From NCBI RefSeq assembly GCF_949628265.1, contig NC_088786.1, positions 21,039,681-21,103,680 of the forward strand: a stretch of DNA of 64,000 nucleotides. Direction: 5' to 3'. Each line of letters begins with the position of its first letter. Within the stretch, counting starts at the first letter, position 1. The notes below the pieces were generated by a model that worked only from the letters and a program-made list of their open reading frames with translations, made no database searches and was not told the origin of the DNA. The position numbers and the translations under genes were made by a program. Origin of the DNA: Cloeon dipterum (Eukaryota > Arthropoda > Insecta > Ephemeroptera > Baetidae). Shown piece by piece: positions 39,742-53,200 of this stretch.

Positions 39742-42700
39742 ATGATTTTAATGGCGTGCAGTTTTTGTAAATCTAACGCATAAAAACGTGTTTTTCTTTC
39801 GGAAGTGACGTAAAAAACAGTATGTCAACTAAATCTAGAACGTGTTCTAAAAAAATGCATATTGTACAACCCGTCTTCGTGTCTCATGATGTACTGAAGT
39901 GGTTTCAGGGTGATAAAAACATTCAACTCTGTTGCGCAGTGAGTTCCTAGCAATACAAAACTGTACAATTTTATGTTTTTAGTGTTCAAAAATGGGATTG
40001 AAGGGGAGACACCCTTAGACTGATTTGGCAATATAGAGAAGGACGAGACGAGTCTTTTTGTGCTCAGGATCTTCAGCTTCCAGATGGGTCAGGAATAAGC
40101 TCATGAATTAGGGCTGAAACTAGTATTAGCAGAAACTAGAACTTTCTTTTCTGCAGAAATGTACGGAAAAAACACTACCTCACTACACACCAAGGAAACC
40201 ACCTTGCGTGCCTTCATTGGCATCTATGAATAATTGATTTTTCTGTCTATTTTCCATGATTTTTATGTTTTTTGTACTTCATTCTACATATTCTCTTTCA
40301 TTTTTTTTGCAATTTCTACAACTTAAATACATTCTAAAAATCAAAGGCTACATTTGATAATGTTAAAATCATTATAATTATACTCGACACACACAGGAAA
40401 GAATTAGGTAGCCAGTTGAGTCTGTGAAATTAACTAGCTAAATTCCAACAAAATTATCATTGAGAAGGATCTAACGGCGGCGTAAATAATTAATTCGTGA
40501 TCGGCGCGTGAAAAGAGTGTTTGTGTAATTAATTTGTAAGGAGGATGGGTGTTTGGAAAGAGCAGGCGCGGAGGTGAATGAGCCTTGATTTGGAGTTAGT
40601 GAGTAATGTATGTGCGCGTTTGGCGCTGATTTGAATAAAAAAGCTCGGGCCTGTTTCGGCTCGCCGCGGGGCCCTTTTCGCTTATGGAAAACGCGCTGCA
40701 CACGTCTCTCTCACTCGAAGCCTCGCACAGCCACACGGTGTAAATGAAACGAGAGGCTATATGCCTTCACACCTTTTCCTTCTCGCGCGTTTGGGCGGCG
40801 AGAAAATTAATCGCTTTCGGAATGCCTCTTGAAAAATGGAGAGCCAGCAGATACACAAGAGAGACGCGCGGGGGAATTTATGAATTATGAAATATCTTTC
40901 TTTCTCTCTCTCACTCTTTGTGTGTGCATGCATGTGTGTTTCTATGTGTTTAATACGAAACAAGTCTATCGCGTGACGCGACTCGATAATTTTTTAATCC
41001 GCCGCCTTCTCTCGCTCGGCCGCTGCGTGAAAAATTGCTTCTCAAATTGGACTCGCGCGCGAGCGCTAATAAATTACCCAGGCAACTACGTGCAGCACAA
41101 ATATTTTTCATTTTTCAAAATAATACTGCTGCCTCCACCTTCCCATTCAAAAGCTCCGCCAATGCAAAAGACTTTGCGCCTTATTCGGATAAGCGACTCT
41201 TTTCAATCGATCAATCAATAACTTTGGTTGCATCTCCCTTATGTTCAAGGGGGAATTTCGAACACGGATCTGATTGAAAATTGATTTTTCCTATAGCCAC
41301 GAGTAGTTTAGAACATTCTTTTGTAGAAATTTCGTGGTAGAAAAAAAGTTAAATTTGAATTTTTTACGGAAATATAGCAGATTTGAAATTGCAATTCGTT
41401 TTTTATTTTTGATTTTATTTAAAAAAATCCATCTGTTTAAAAGAAGTTAATAAGAAAATGAAACCATGCGTCAGTTACGAGCTAAACAAGAATAAATTTT
41501 AATGCTTCGTCTCTGACAGTTTATTTAATTTGATCAGTCGAATTAAAAAATTGACGTCAAATCACAAGGCTGCGCCGCTGTTCGACGGAGCGGCGATTAA
41601 TTGGTTTCGAGTCAAGACGCGTGCATGTGTTTGTGTGTGTATTAAATTTGTTTCTTTTTCTGTGTAGTACCTGCGAGAGGATCAGAGGCCGAGCGGCGGC
41701 GGCGGCGCCTGTTTGTGTGTGTGTGTAAAGTCGAGAGGCATCAGTTTGACGAGCGGATTACAAGCGGGAAAACGAGAAGAAAACACGGAATCCACAGCTC
41801 ATTTTAGAGGAAAAGAAATCGCTTTTGACACTAATCCGCCCGCTTATTTCCATTTCCCTCGTCTCTCGCTCGCGCGGCGAGCGGCGGCCGCCTCTTCAAA
41901 GGCGAAAAGAACGACGACTCAATCAGTTTTAATTTGCATAATTTCTGCCGAGCCCACGTGAGCGCCGATTTTCACGCGAGCAGAACAGAAACGTGATTGT
42001 TTTGCACAGCCCGCCGAGCAGCAATAAAAGTTTAACGAGCGGGTGGATGGTGCGCATACATGAAAGAGCGCAGGAATGAAAATTTGAGTCTGATTTGCCG
42101 GCCGGGGTCGCAGTGGTACGCGCCAGGTTATCGGCGCCGCGCGATCGCCACCTGAGAGTTGAAACGAACGCCGCGCCGAAATAAAAACATATACTGCGAA
42201 TTGGCCGCGAGAAGAGAAGAATTCTCGCTGGAATCCGATTAATTGCTCGCGATAAATCAGCAGAAATACCCAAACAGAATAGAGAGAGGAACATAAACTC
42301 CTTGCAGGCACGCCGAAGAAGAAGCGGCCAACCTGTGAAAAATACAAATTATACAATTGAATACACGTATAGAATGGCAATTTATTCTAAATCACTGCCT
42401 AGCAATTCAAGACAATTAAGTAAAAAGCAATCACATTTTTAAAATGAAAACTTTATACTATGGTTAAACTTAATTATAATTTATAATATTTTCATAGTGA
42501 TTCAATTCAAATATAATCGTGAAGAAGTTAAGAAGTTAGAAGAAATACCACTTCAAAAATTTGTTCATCCTCGCTGAACAATGAACCAATTTTATTTAAT
42601 TTAAATAATGAAACAAACAATATTCTTGTTTTTGTAAATATTTGGATTTGATTTTTGTTTCAACAAGCTGGTTATCATTTTCCCGTAATTTTTTTAACAA

Positions 42701-43151
42701 AAAAATAAAACATTTTTTTTCGTGAAGATACGTTAAGTAAACTTAACATAACTTTGCTTCTTCTATCTTATCTACAAGATTAGCATATCATTGTCATTTA
42801 TCCCGAGGTGTTAGGATCAGATGATTCAATTCACAATAACGTATTTCCACACTCAACCGGAGTAATTGCATCAGAAGTTTATTTAACAAAACTAATTTTT
42901 TTTCATTGTTTAAATCGTCTAATTTGATAAAATAAACAGGTTGCCCCGCTCTTAGGAAATGAATATTTTATTTGAACATTATTTAAGTTCCATCAAATCT
43001 TTAATGTAAAAAAAAACTATTTTAATTGCTCGATTAAACGAAATAAGAAGCCTCAGTGGCGACGAAAGTGGTTGAAAATAAATTACCAAGTAATGAGGAT
43101 GATGGTCAGTTGTTAATTTTTAATGAAAAACCAGACACTACCTTAGATTTG

Positions 43152-43434
43152 TACTTGAATTCGAGTTTAGACAGTGCAAATCAATATATACGAGTCGAAT
43201 TAATGATTTGAATCTGAATGATTTGATCTTATATTCAGCATTACGTGCCAAAAATCGACAGATCCGTGAAAATCATTAGATGGTGGTTTTTGGTCTGAAC
43301 CTGTGCCACAAGAACGCCGGCCCCGATCAGAGAAGACAGTGACTCTCAAATTGCCGACCGTGTGATTCGACTGCCTGGCCTAATTTAAATCTAAAAGAAA
43401 TCGATTGACTCTATCAAAAATTAAATTCTAGTGC
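43152..43434. mobile_element. MITE-like element, copy B (shorter, inverted relative to copy A)
   Basis: The right end, read on the minus strand, is GCACTAGAATTTAATTTTTG, then ATAGAGTCAATCGATTTC and further inward GGCAGTCGAATC. This closely matches the right end of copy A at 31469-32009. Both share an interior block CTTGTGGCACA...TTCAGACCAAAAACCAC. The left end (ACTTGAATTCGAG...ACAGTGCAAATC) is a more diverged inverted match. It is about half the length of copy A and encodes no protein, consistent with an old non-autonomous family. Confidence 0.65.
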
Positions 43435-46400
43435 AACTTTAAGGAGGAAAAATAGAATAATCAGCAACCTTTAAGTAGTTTTTATACACATTAAAGATCA
43501 TTAGTTCTACGAAGGTTAAGGATACTCATTATTTCAAATTTGGCGAGGGTTTACATTAATTAATTATGTTTTGATTGGTGAGCAATCCCAAACTGTTTAT
43601 ATCTATTCATTTTTCAATATTTTTCAGCTAACATTTTCAACATTGTATATGTATAAGATTAATTATGTTTATTGAAACATTACAACGATCAGGCGAGAGC
43701 AAAAAGGTAATTTATTTTCTTAACAGGGCTTGAGAGTAAATTAAAAACCTAATCCAGTGCTGTCTGATATTAAAAAGGTGCTAAAGAGTAAAGAAGATTT
43801 AAAATGATACAATAAATAACCGATCGCCGCTCTCTGCTCTCTCTCACGGCGATTTTCAATTTGAGTTTTCCGTTAATTAGTATTTGATTTACGACGTGGC
43901 TTTTTAATTATTTTGCTGGCGAACGAGAGGATAAATAACAATATAATAATCTTATGTGAGTGTGCGCGCGGCGTTTTCAATTTGGGCGTAGCACACGGCA
44001 CTTGGCAGGCAGGGTGTTAAGAAATAAAAAAAATAACACATCGTGAGAATAACAAAATTAAAAAATAGTCGCCCGAGGTGAAAGAGAGTCCATCGCGTTC
44101 CCTCACTCTTTCCAACGATAATAATAACAATATCAAGTGTGTGTAGTTATGCTGGCATATGCATAATGTGGCGGAGGTGCGAAGCGCGGCGGAGACCTTT
44201 TGGCCTCTTTTTATTGTAATTTTATTCCGACACTCGGAGATGAAGACGTCTGCGTTGTGTTGGTGCGAGCGGCGAGCAGCTGAAAAGAAAATATTACGTA
44301 CAAATGCGAGCAGCGGGCGGCTGTTTCTTGTGCTGCACACAAAAGCTCGGTGGGTTTAATAACAAATGGCCCCGGGAATTTGTGTGAAAGAGTGTAAATC
44401 ATAATCTTATTACGTGCGCGGCGCTCTTTTGTCAGGCCAGACGCGCTGGGGACCAACATTCTTTTTTCACGCCTCACTCTCGGGTAAAAATCTGCTCGGC
44501 AAATTAACATAATTTTATGACACGCCGCTCCTCTCCTCCCACCGCGGGGGGAAATTTTTTATCTGCCCAAATTGAAATATTTCCACAGAACGGCGAGAGG
44601 TTCCTACGAAGACGGACAGATGCTGTTAGCCTTAATTGTTACACGGAAATTTCTTGGCAGCAGCTCCTTTTCTGTGGAATTGAATTTATTGTGATATCAA
44701 AAAATTATATCACCTCTCTGGAATTCCTAATTCAAAACGAGTGAGGTTTCCCCCAATAGAAGTCACTGCTGCTTTTTAAGTTGACATTTTAGGAATTTTA
44801 AATATCTCTAAATATTCTTTTAATAATTAACTTGTTACTTAGAAGTGACATTGTTACATTTTAGCACATTTTCAATCAAAAGTATTAAAATACTAAAAAT
44901 TATTATTCAATTTTATTTACGTTTTTTAATATGTATTTTTCATAAATATTATAAAAGATTATTAATTTTGCTAAATTATTATTATAATATACAATAATTT
45001 AATAATCATTAGTAATTTAAACGCACACATGTTATGGAATCAAAAAGTTAACTCAAACCAAGCGCTTGAAAGATACTGTTTAGTTTAATCCTGTTCGAGT
45101 TTTGTTAATTAATATTATATTTTCTTGCGGATGAACTCCAACGCTTTTCTAATATCATCTCGACGACTTGTTAACTGATATAATTACATTAAAAATAGAT
45201 CATGTAGTAAATAAACGTCAGTGTCATTACAATGACGTTAAAATTGAATTTAAATAACTCAATTCCTGGCGATTTCAAACGGAAAATCAATTATGCCTTT
45301 GGATAATTGGATGGGGTTCCATATCGCTCATTCCAAAAAAGGTTTAGATCAATTTCGTGAGTTATTAGTCGAACACACTGCTGCTGCCGCTTTCCAGGGG
45401 TCACAAACAGGTCGGCGGCGGGGGGTCCCGAGGTGCGAGGGGTGGGTGTGGGGCGCCGCGGGGCGCCCGACCCCCGCACGCTCAATAAATCGCGCCCTAA
45501 TCTGCCTCTCGCGCGGCCGAGCAAGGATTATCGCCGCTAACAAGCACTGGCACAAATTGTTTCATTTCCTCCATCTTCCAACATTCCATTCCAGCTATTG
45601 TTTCATTGACACACGACTTGCCGCGAGATTGAGACATTTTAATTGCTTTTCCACCTGAAACTGCCGCGCTGAAACAGTGCTGGCGACATGTGTACCTGAC
45701 TATCTCTTATAATGACAAGTTGTAATGCAAGTTGTATAGAAAACACGACGCCGCGCAGCTTTTTATTACATTGAGAGAGTATGAAGTTGCTCTTATAATA
45801 CTTATTTGAGATTCAGCCGCTTTAGAAACGCTTAAAAGAAATTAAATGTTAACTCAGTTTCACATATAATCCCATTTTTTCTAAATTTTGTATTAATTAA
45901 AATTGAAAAGTTCTACTTCAGCCAAAATTCAGAAGGCCGAATGCATAATTTTGTTTTGTTACACCGAATTCAGAAAAATTATCTCCTCTGCAAAAGACCG
46001 AATATGCTGATATTTTTTTACAAGAGATCAGACACAAATAAGTCGCCGAATGCCTTTACTCTCCTATAGGAAACCCCATATTTAATGTCTTCCGATAAAT
46101 CGCTTGCCAATTTTGATTGTTTGATGTCTACTTGCAGATAAAGAGTTGATTAATTATCGAAGAAACGCATTTAAAGTCAATTTAAATTTCAAATTAAAAC
46201 ACGTAATTCGGAAGAAAAATTACTCTGCTTAACGCTGATTAGCTGACGTAACGCGCATGTCAGCAGCTCCCGCGATTGCCTAACAGCCAATCAGCATCTA
46301 GGTTTTTTGCGAGCAAGGAATATTTGCTGCTATATCTAATTAACTTTTTATTAGTCCGCTCGTCTCTCTTTAAGGTCTACCTAGACGGAAATCCGTATAT

Positions 46401-49002
46401 GTTTTTCGAAAAGTTCTTTAAAATTTACAGTCATAAAAATTAACAAATGAGAATCTCATAATCTATTTTTCATTTAAGCAGTTGGAAATTAGAGCAATAA
46501 AACCTATTGACAGAAAAAAATAAACAATTTTACATTTCCTGTTCCTTCAAATTAAAACGTACGCAAAATTGAATAAGATTATTTACCTTAAACAGGTAGA
46601 AACTTCACGCAGAGCACCTGGGGCAGCAACTTTTATTGCTAGACAAATTGTAGGGGATAAAATAATTAGGTTTCAGCATTTTTTTTCCTTCTCTCTTTCA
46701 ACTGCCAAACGCGTGTGTGCTGGAAAGAAGAGAAAAAATTTACTGCCTGCGTGTGTGTCCGGCAACAAAAGTTCCCCACGAGGGCTGAAAGCGAGAGTCG
46801 TATTCTGGTTGTATTCATTAAAAAACGATTATATGCCTCATTGTGGCCACAAGCGAGGAAAAATGTCCAGCGCTCAATTATGCTGGAATCAATTTACCGC
46901 CCGATTTTTCCTTTAATTACCACAGAGCAAAGGGTACGTATAAAAAGGACCCCACACATAGTCTCCGAGAGAGGTTTTCCATTGAATTCTGGATTTCTTG
47001 TGGGAAGAGTGAGTGACTACTGTGTCTCAGGGCGTATTTGAACTTCCTATGTACTGGAAAGTCCGGACATTGCTTTTTGATGATTCAACAAAATAGCGGA
47101 GAGCACAGTTGCACAACTCAACAAAAGGTTACAGAGTGTCTTTCCTGAACATGAAAATTTTTGAAACGTTTAAAGGTTAAATCCGTTATTGGACTGAAAT
47201 TTATTATCCCTGTTTCTGATTTCCTGACAGGAACAATACCAAAAATTCCTTGTTTTAATTTTCCTTCCTCAAATGTACCCAAAATATTTCTTCCCTCAAC
47301 AATTTTTGTAATTTTAGAACGGCACAGGGCATTATTCTTGATCTAGACAAATACATATACAATAAAAATATGCATCCCCAATATTTACAAATTTCGGCAT
47401 TGATTAACTATCAGTACATGGTTGGTATTCCAATGTTGATTAATAGTTCTTTTTGGAAAACACAACTTTTAACTCGGTCGTACAATTTTTTTATTATTCA
47501 GTCATCTGAAATCGCTCGATTTTGTTGGTTTGCCTAAGTTTCAGTAGCTTGATCGCTTTTGTATATTGTGCCTTTTCCACTTCGATTCACAAAGGAATCG
47601 AAGTCCGCTAAGAAAATATGGGTCAAAACGCTGTTAATTTCGTAGAATATTAACAAAATTTGTATCTTAATTGTATAGCAAGGTCCTCTTTTGATCATGT
47701 ACGCATGGTCGTGACACCCTTTTCAGCCTGATCTGCCCTAAAAATTTTTAATATTAATCTGTTTCAATCCACTGTGGAGATCAACACCAAAAATTAGAAC
47801 TACCTTTCCTTCATTATGTGACTTCTTTTTAAATTTTAATTTTAAAAAAGCCACATTTGCTACTTAATGGATTTAAGCAATATATACCCATATTATTTTA
47901 CAGATATATTTATTAGTCAATTTTTCTCTTTGGTGTTGGTCGGCAAGTCAAAAGCTTCCCATCAGGAATTAGCGCCATCAATCTAGTAACGGCTTGTTAA
48001 TAGAACCAATTTGTTTGGAACAAAAATCCGAGTGCCGCCTGCGTGCCGGACGAGAGACAAGACCATTTTTCCTATGAAACGGACTCATTAGCCGCGTGTG
48101 CCTATAAAAGGCGTTAGAATCAATTTATAGGGCAGCAGTGGTGTCTGGGAATAAGGGCCTAATTATTAATTTCGTTTTGTTCTCTCGAGTTTTCCCAGCC
48201 GCGCGGCACTAAAATGCTTTGCTTGTCTCGCGAGATGTGTTGTGCTGATTGCGGGGAAAAGGCACCAAACGAAACGCCCTGCGAGCGGCCGAGAGTGCTG
48301 CGCGCGGAGCGGATCGTCGGCCGAGATTTATTCTAATGAAGTGTGAAATTGTTTTATTGTTTTTAAGCGGCGCGACACCTGCTGAGCCCCCTCTTTTACA
48401 CTCTCGCCCAGCTTATTATGTTATAGAGTCGCCGGGCTACCTCAGCAGCACGTATTCGTGTGTTTGTATCCTCCAGTGCCTGCTCTTATCTCGGCGCGTC
48501 GGACACAACACGACACGACGACGGCCGCAGACCGGCCAAGACGAATGGCCCTCCATCACGATCGAGCGCCGCCGCCAACAATTTATGTGTGTATTTATCG
48601 TCCCCGCCGCCCCAGACCCGGCAATAACGTCTCAATTAGCAGCGCCAAACGAGAGCCAAAAGAGCCCGAGAGAGTGGGGCACTAAGCAGCAAAAGTAGCC
48701 GCAGCATCTCGCTCAAACCTCAAACGCTTTTGCCCGGCGCCCACGTATCGTGCTTGTTGTAAAACGTAATTTTTATATCTACAATAATTGTGACATACTT
48801 AGAAAATTATGCGGCTCACTAACCTTATATGTCTTTATGCTCGAGCTTTTCTTGTTATATATGGCGACCAAAAGAGATGATTATAATGCTAAACTAAGGA
48901 AACGATAGATTTTTTTAAATTAAATTCAAATTAACTAATGGATCAGCTCTATGCGTAAATAAATTCAGGATGGATAGTTCGAGAAGAAAATATTTTCGTG
49001 TT

Positions 49003-49049
49003 GCTGTTCCGGCCCCGCAGACCTCATCAGAATAAGTACTTTTTACCTT
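49003..49049 (-). repeat. Dispersed repeat R3, copy 2
   Basis: The reverse complement (AAGGTAAAAAGTACTTATTC, then TGATGAGGTCTGCGGGGCCG) matches 25647-25690. The copy is bracketed by an approximate inverted repeat, ATTCAGGAT at about 48963 and ATCCTGAAT at about 49067, suggesting an element of about 110 bp. ATTCAGGATGG also occurs in the arms of the hairpin at 3618-3757, so these may be distant relatives. Confidence 0.5.
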
Positions 49050-49830
49050 TAAAATGCTGCAGAGAATCCTGAATCAGCGATCGTCGAAAACATCCAGATC
49101 TACTAATTTCTGAGTAAAATCTAAAAGATGGAACGAGTAAAGAAATTGTGTCAACTCCACCACTCGCACTTCCTGTGATTTAACTTTGGTGCGAGTGCGC
49201 GCTTGATGGCTAGCCCGGTACAGAAGGGCGACGGGTGCCTGCTGCCAACCCCGATCTAAACCCTTTTTGGCCAGTGACTTTATTCCTTAAGGACAGCCGA
49301 GCAGTAGAATAATTATTTGCCTCAGCCCCTTCAAGACCACCCGTATCGATTTTTCCCGCCTGAAATCATCTATGGCAATAATTTTAGCGTGTATTATAAT
49401 GTGTACGAAAAATTCGCAAGGTCAAAATACCATCCTCCTTAGTAATGATAAGCTATTTAATAGAATACAAATTTGCTTCTTCTAACTTAAAATTTCAAGA
49501 AGAAAAACAATTGTCTTTCTGACAGCTGCAACTACTGTCCTATTAAAAAAATATTTTTTTCAGGCAAATAGGTTCCCATAAAAAACAGTTTTTAAATGTT
49601 TGGAGCATCAGAATTTGGGAGCAATGTCTTGAAACTTTGATTTAGGTCCAATAAAAGAATGCAGAGCTGTCTGAATTTGATGAATAAATTTGTTTTGTTA
49701 AATATTTGTCACCAAATCTTTTTTCATATCTTCTCAGACGAAAGGTACATTTTTTTCTTAAAAATTAACTCTTCTTAATTCATTTTTAAATGATTTAAAA
49801 TTTGGTGAAATTTAAAGATCTGAAATATTA

Positions 49831-50275
49831 ACCAGCCCGTTGGCTCGCATTGTTAAGGCACTCTCAGGAGTGTCAAAGCAATGGGAGGTATTCGAGCAGT
49901 TTGGAGATCTAATACTGGCTACCCAATGTCAGAGATGGCAAAAAGTGGTTACTTTAGTGACTCGAATTGCTCAAATTGCTCGACGGGCTGGGAGGCGCAC
50001 CGGCGCCGACTCGCTACTTGCTGTTTTGCACCTTTCCAGCATGCGTGATTTGGCTTCACGGGACAAATGTCTAGCGTTTCAATGCAGTCCTCGGTGCGGA
50101 GGCAAGTGGCCCTTGAGTGGGCTGGGTCCCTGTGCGGCCTGGTGCGGCCTGGTGCGCCCATGTTATCCGTTCGCGGTGTTATTGGGACCCGGGTTTCAGC
50201 ATTCGTGCTAGTGCAGTGCGCGCCCTTCCCAGTCTTCGGACGGACAGGGAAAATAAGAGCAAAAAAAAAATCTAA
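49831..50275 (+). repeat. Dispersed repeat R1, copy 2 (fullest copy)
   Basis: It opens with ACCAGCCCGTTGGCTCGC, followed by an imperfect hairpin: CATTGTTAAGGCACTC, a 4-nt loop, GAGTGTCAAAGCAATG. Next come CCCAATGTCAGAGATGGCAA, a CTCAAATTGCTCGACGGGCT block and TTGGCTTCACGGGACAAATG. The tail diverges after CATGTTATCCG. A 123-codon open frame across it is incidental: the other copies do not preserve it. The full unit appears to be about 400 bp and non-coding. Confidence 0.75.
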
Positions 50276-53200
50276 GAAATAGAAAAGAAAAATAAAGCCT
50301 TAATATTGTTCTTCCTTTCTATAGTGCATGCGCCTTTCAGTGCGATCGAAACTGTGCCGCAGAGCAGTACATTAGTGCGGGCGGCCTAGCGCCAAATTTG
50401 TGGGAAAATATTGATTTTAAGTTAAAAAAAATCCATAACTTATGTTTCACTTTTTGTATCTAATATACAAAAAGTAACATAACATTTAACACAACTAAAT
50501 GAAGAGTATTGTTCAAAATCTCCGATGAAAAGTAGCAAATTGTTTGGAAATGATTAAGTTTGTGGTGTAAGAATTTTTCATGCTTCCCATCTTCATAATC
50601 GTCAGCTCTGTTCGGAGCAAGGTCAAGTGATTCATTTATAAAGTGCAGGCAAATGTGGAATTATGTATGATGAATCATCTGTCATCTATTGCAATGAGAT
50701 AAATAATTTTAATTTAAAACTGCTTCGATGCAAAGATCCGCAAGGTTGCCCCACGGGTGACAGCAAATTACCTCTTTTTCCACAAAATAACTTGGTCATG
50801 AGAATTGATTGTGAGAGAAAGAAATGCTGGCCAGAGTGAAAATGATTTGCCCGTTCGATTGTTTCGATAAATTTCTCTTCCTTATACGGTGAGAATCAAT
50901 TTTCACGTTTGACATTTCGGATCGGCGGCAGTGGCCGAAAATGCTTTACAGCATATGCGCCTCTTAATCAAGAAGTGTAGATTCGTTCATGTATCAGAAA
51001 AAGGAGTTAAAAACGACACGCATTAAAAGTTGAAAGAGGCTAATGGAATATAATAATAAGAGCGTTTTTGAGTGGTCGGCGCAGTAAATTAGGCGTTTAT
51101 TGCCGGGTGACACTTTTTTATAGGGCTCGTATTAATAAAGTGCGGCCGAATCGGCTCGCATAGCGCCGACACCTTTGAAAAGCCTCCTTGTGCTACACCG
51201 GACGGTCGTAAAAGCGATTTTACTCTGGCCGAGAGGAATTTTAAATGAAAAAAAAACAGACAAGATGATCAGCAGTCGAAAAATCTATTTCTCCTTTTTG
51301 ATTTTGTCGGCGTGCAGATGCCGCCGTTGCCGCTGCCGCCGCCGCAGCCACTTACACACGCACGTCTCGCAGGCCAGATTAAGCGAGCGAGAGAAAAATG
51401 TTTATAAATTTATGTTTTTAGCCGGTGCGGCGAGAGCGAGAGAGAAAATAAGTATGTTTCCTTGTATCGAGGTGACACTTTTATGCGCGGCGCGATAAAG
51501 CGGTCCTGATGAGCTGCTACCGTCTCTCGCAGCTACCTGCTCCCTTGAGAGAGCCGTCGTTTCTCGCTCTCTGCGCTTATTTATATCAATAAATTTCCAC
51601 GCACCCAAATTATTATATTACGCGCGCGGCAGCCCGAAACACAAACACCGCCACTTTTTTCAATACATCAAAACGGGTATAAAGGCGGAGGAATTTTTAT
51701 TCAAAAACGATAAATCGCCCAGCGCGCATTAATTTTCTCTTTTTTCTCAGCGAAGAGAATTTACACAGCGCGGATAAAAAGCTTATATTCTCTCTCTCAC
51801 ACACCCTACAGCTGGAGTCGCAGCCTCGCAGCCAGAGAAAAAAAAATAACGAAAAGTGAGAATTTATTACGATTCTTATTCGCTCCACCATTCAAATTCA
51901 AATTACCTGCGCGTCACTCTAAAGCTGAAATGAGGCAGCTGGAATTTGATATCCTCTTCTCCTAATGACACTTTGAACATCAGCGTTTTCTTGAAAGAGG
52001 CCCGCAAATTGTTAATCTAATTTTATTGATTTTTAACTGGGTGCCGTTTTGAGTTTCGTAACTCGACCTGCTCCTAATTTGTAAAGTGAGCGAGCGACCA
52101 ATTCAGGCAGCCGTTTGCTAATTAATTTTAATTGAAGGCTGCTCGGACGCGTTCGTTCATTTGCATTTAAATTGAGCGGCATAATCAACGCATTGTATAA
52201 AAGCCTCTCGTGTCTCCATATGTGCTTGAGAAATATGCCATTCGCGCTTACACACAAAATGAATAACTTTTAAAGCCGCTATGATTTCAAAAGCATTTCT
52301 TGAGATCGTGTTTCCGCTCTGTGATGAAAGTTTTCCACAACTGCGATTGATTAACAACATTTTTGTACACGTATTCTCATGCAAATCAAATTAGACGGTG
52401 ACTCGAGTCGAAAATTGCATTTGGAAGCGCCGCAAGAATCGTCATTATTTCTTCTGCAGCAGATGTTTTTTCTTTTAGAAATAATATAATAATGATGTGT
52501 GAGCTGCGAGCTGTTAATGAGCAAACTGCACGTGGAAATTGTAGAAGGACCTTTGACATGCAAATAATAATGATTACGCCAGAACCGGAAGTGTTTTTTT
52601 CTTACCCAGGGGAATTTTAATTTAAATGCATATTGCCAATTAGCATGTCATCACCTGTGCACGTTTTCTCAAACTAGACTTTCGGCATAAATATGTACAA
52701 TAACAGTCTTTTGTATAATCCTTTGGTTCTTTCACGTTGGGATGGGAGGCGTGAGTCTGAACAAATTCGTGAGAGATGCGTCAGTGGAAAATTGATATTA
52801 TATCTGGCGTCGGCGATCAGTTATCAAAACCTTTTTCAAATTACCTAATCGAATGGCGAGACCAGAGAAGATCAAAATCTAATTATTGAAAAATTAATTT
52901 GGGTTCAAGCACGCTGGATTATTTTTTTAAATCCATAAATTTGATGAAATCAAATCGATAAGGTGAAAACACAATAATTCTGTTTGTAAATAAAAATATT
53001 CCTTGGCATTTTGTAAAGTACGGCTTGACAAACACAATGAGATCCAAGTGCGCAGCTCTGAATATGATGGTGGATAGGATAATTTAATAAACACTTTTGC
53101 TTATGAATGCCTCATAAATCTGGCTGCCCAAAGGAGAAAGACAACCTGCTTCTGATGCCGCCCATTAGATAAAACAGCACAGCCGAGAATTTTCCATTTC

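Noticed and set aside
48249..48698. 149-codon open frame in a CpG-rich block
   Set aside because: No domain, no splice partners and composition explained by GC-rich low-complexity DNA.
49840..50211. 123-codon open frame
   Set aside because: It lies entirely within dispersed repeat R1, and the other two copies do not keep the frame.
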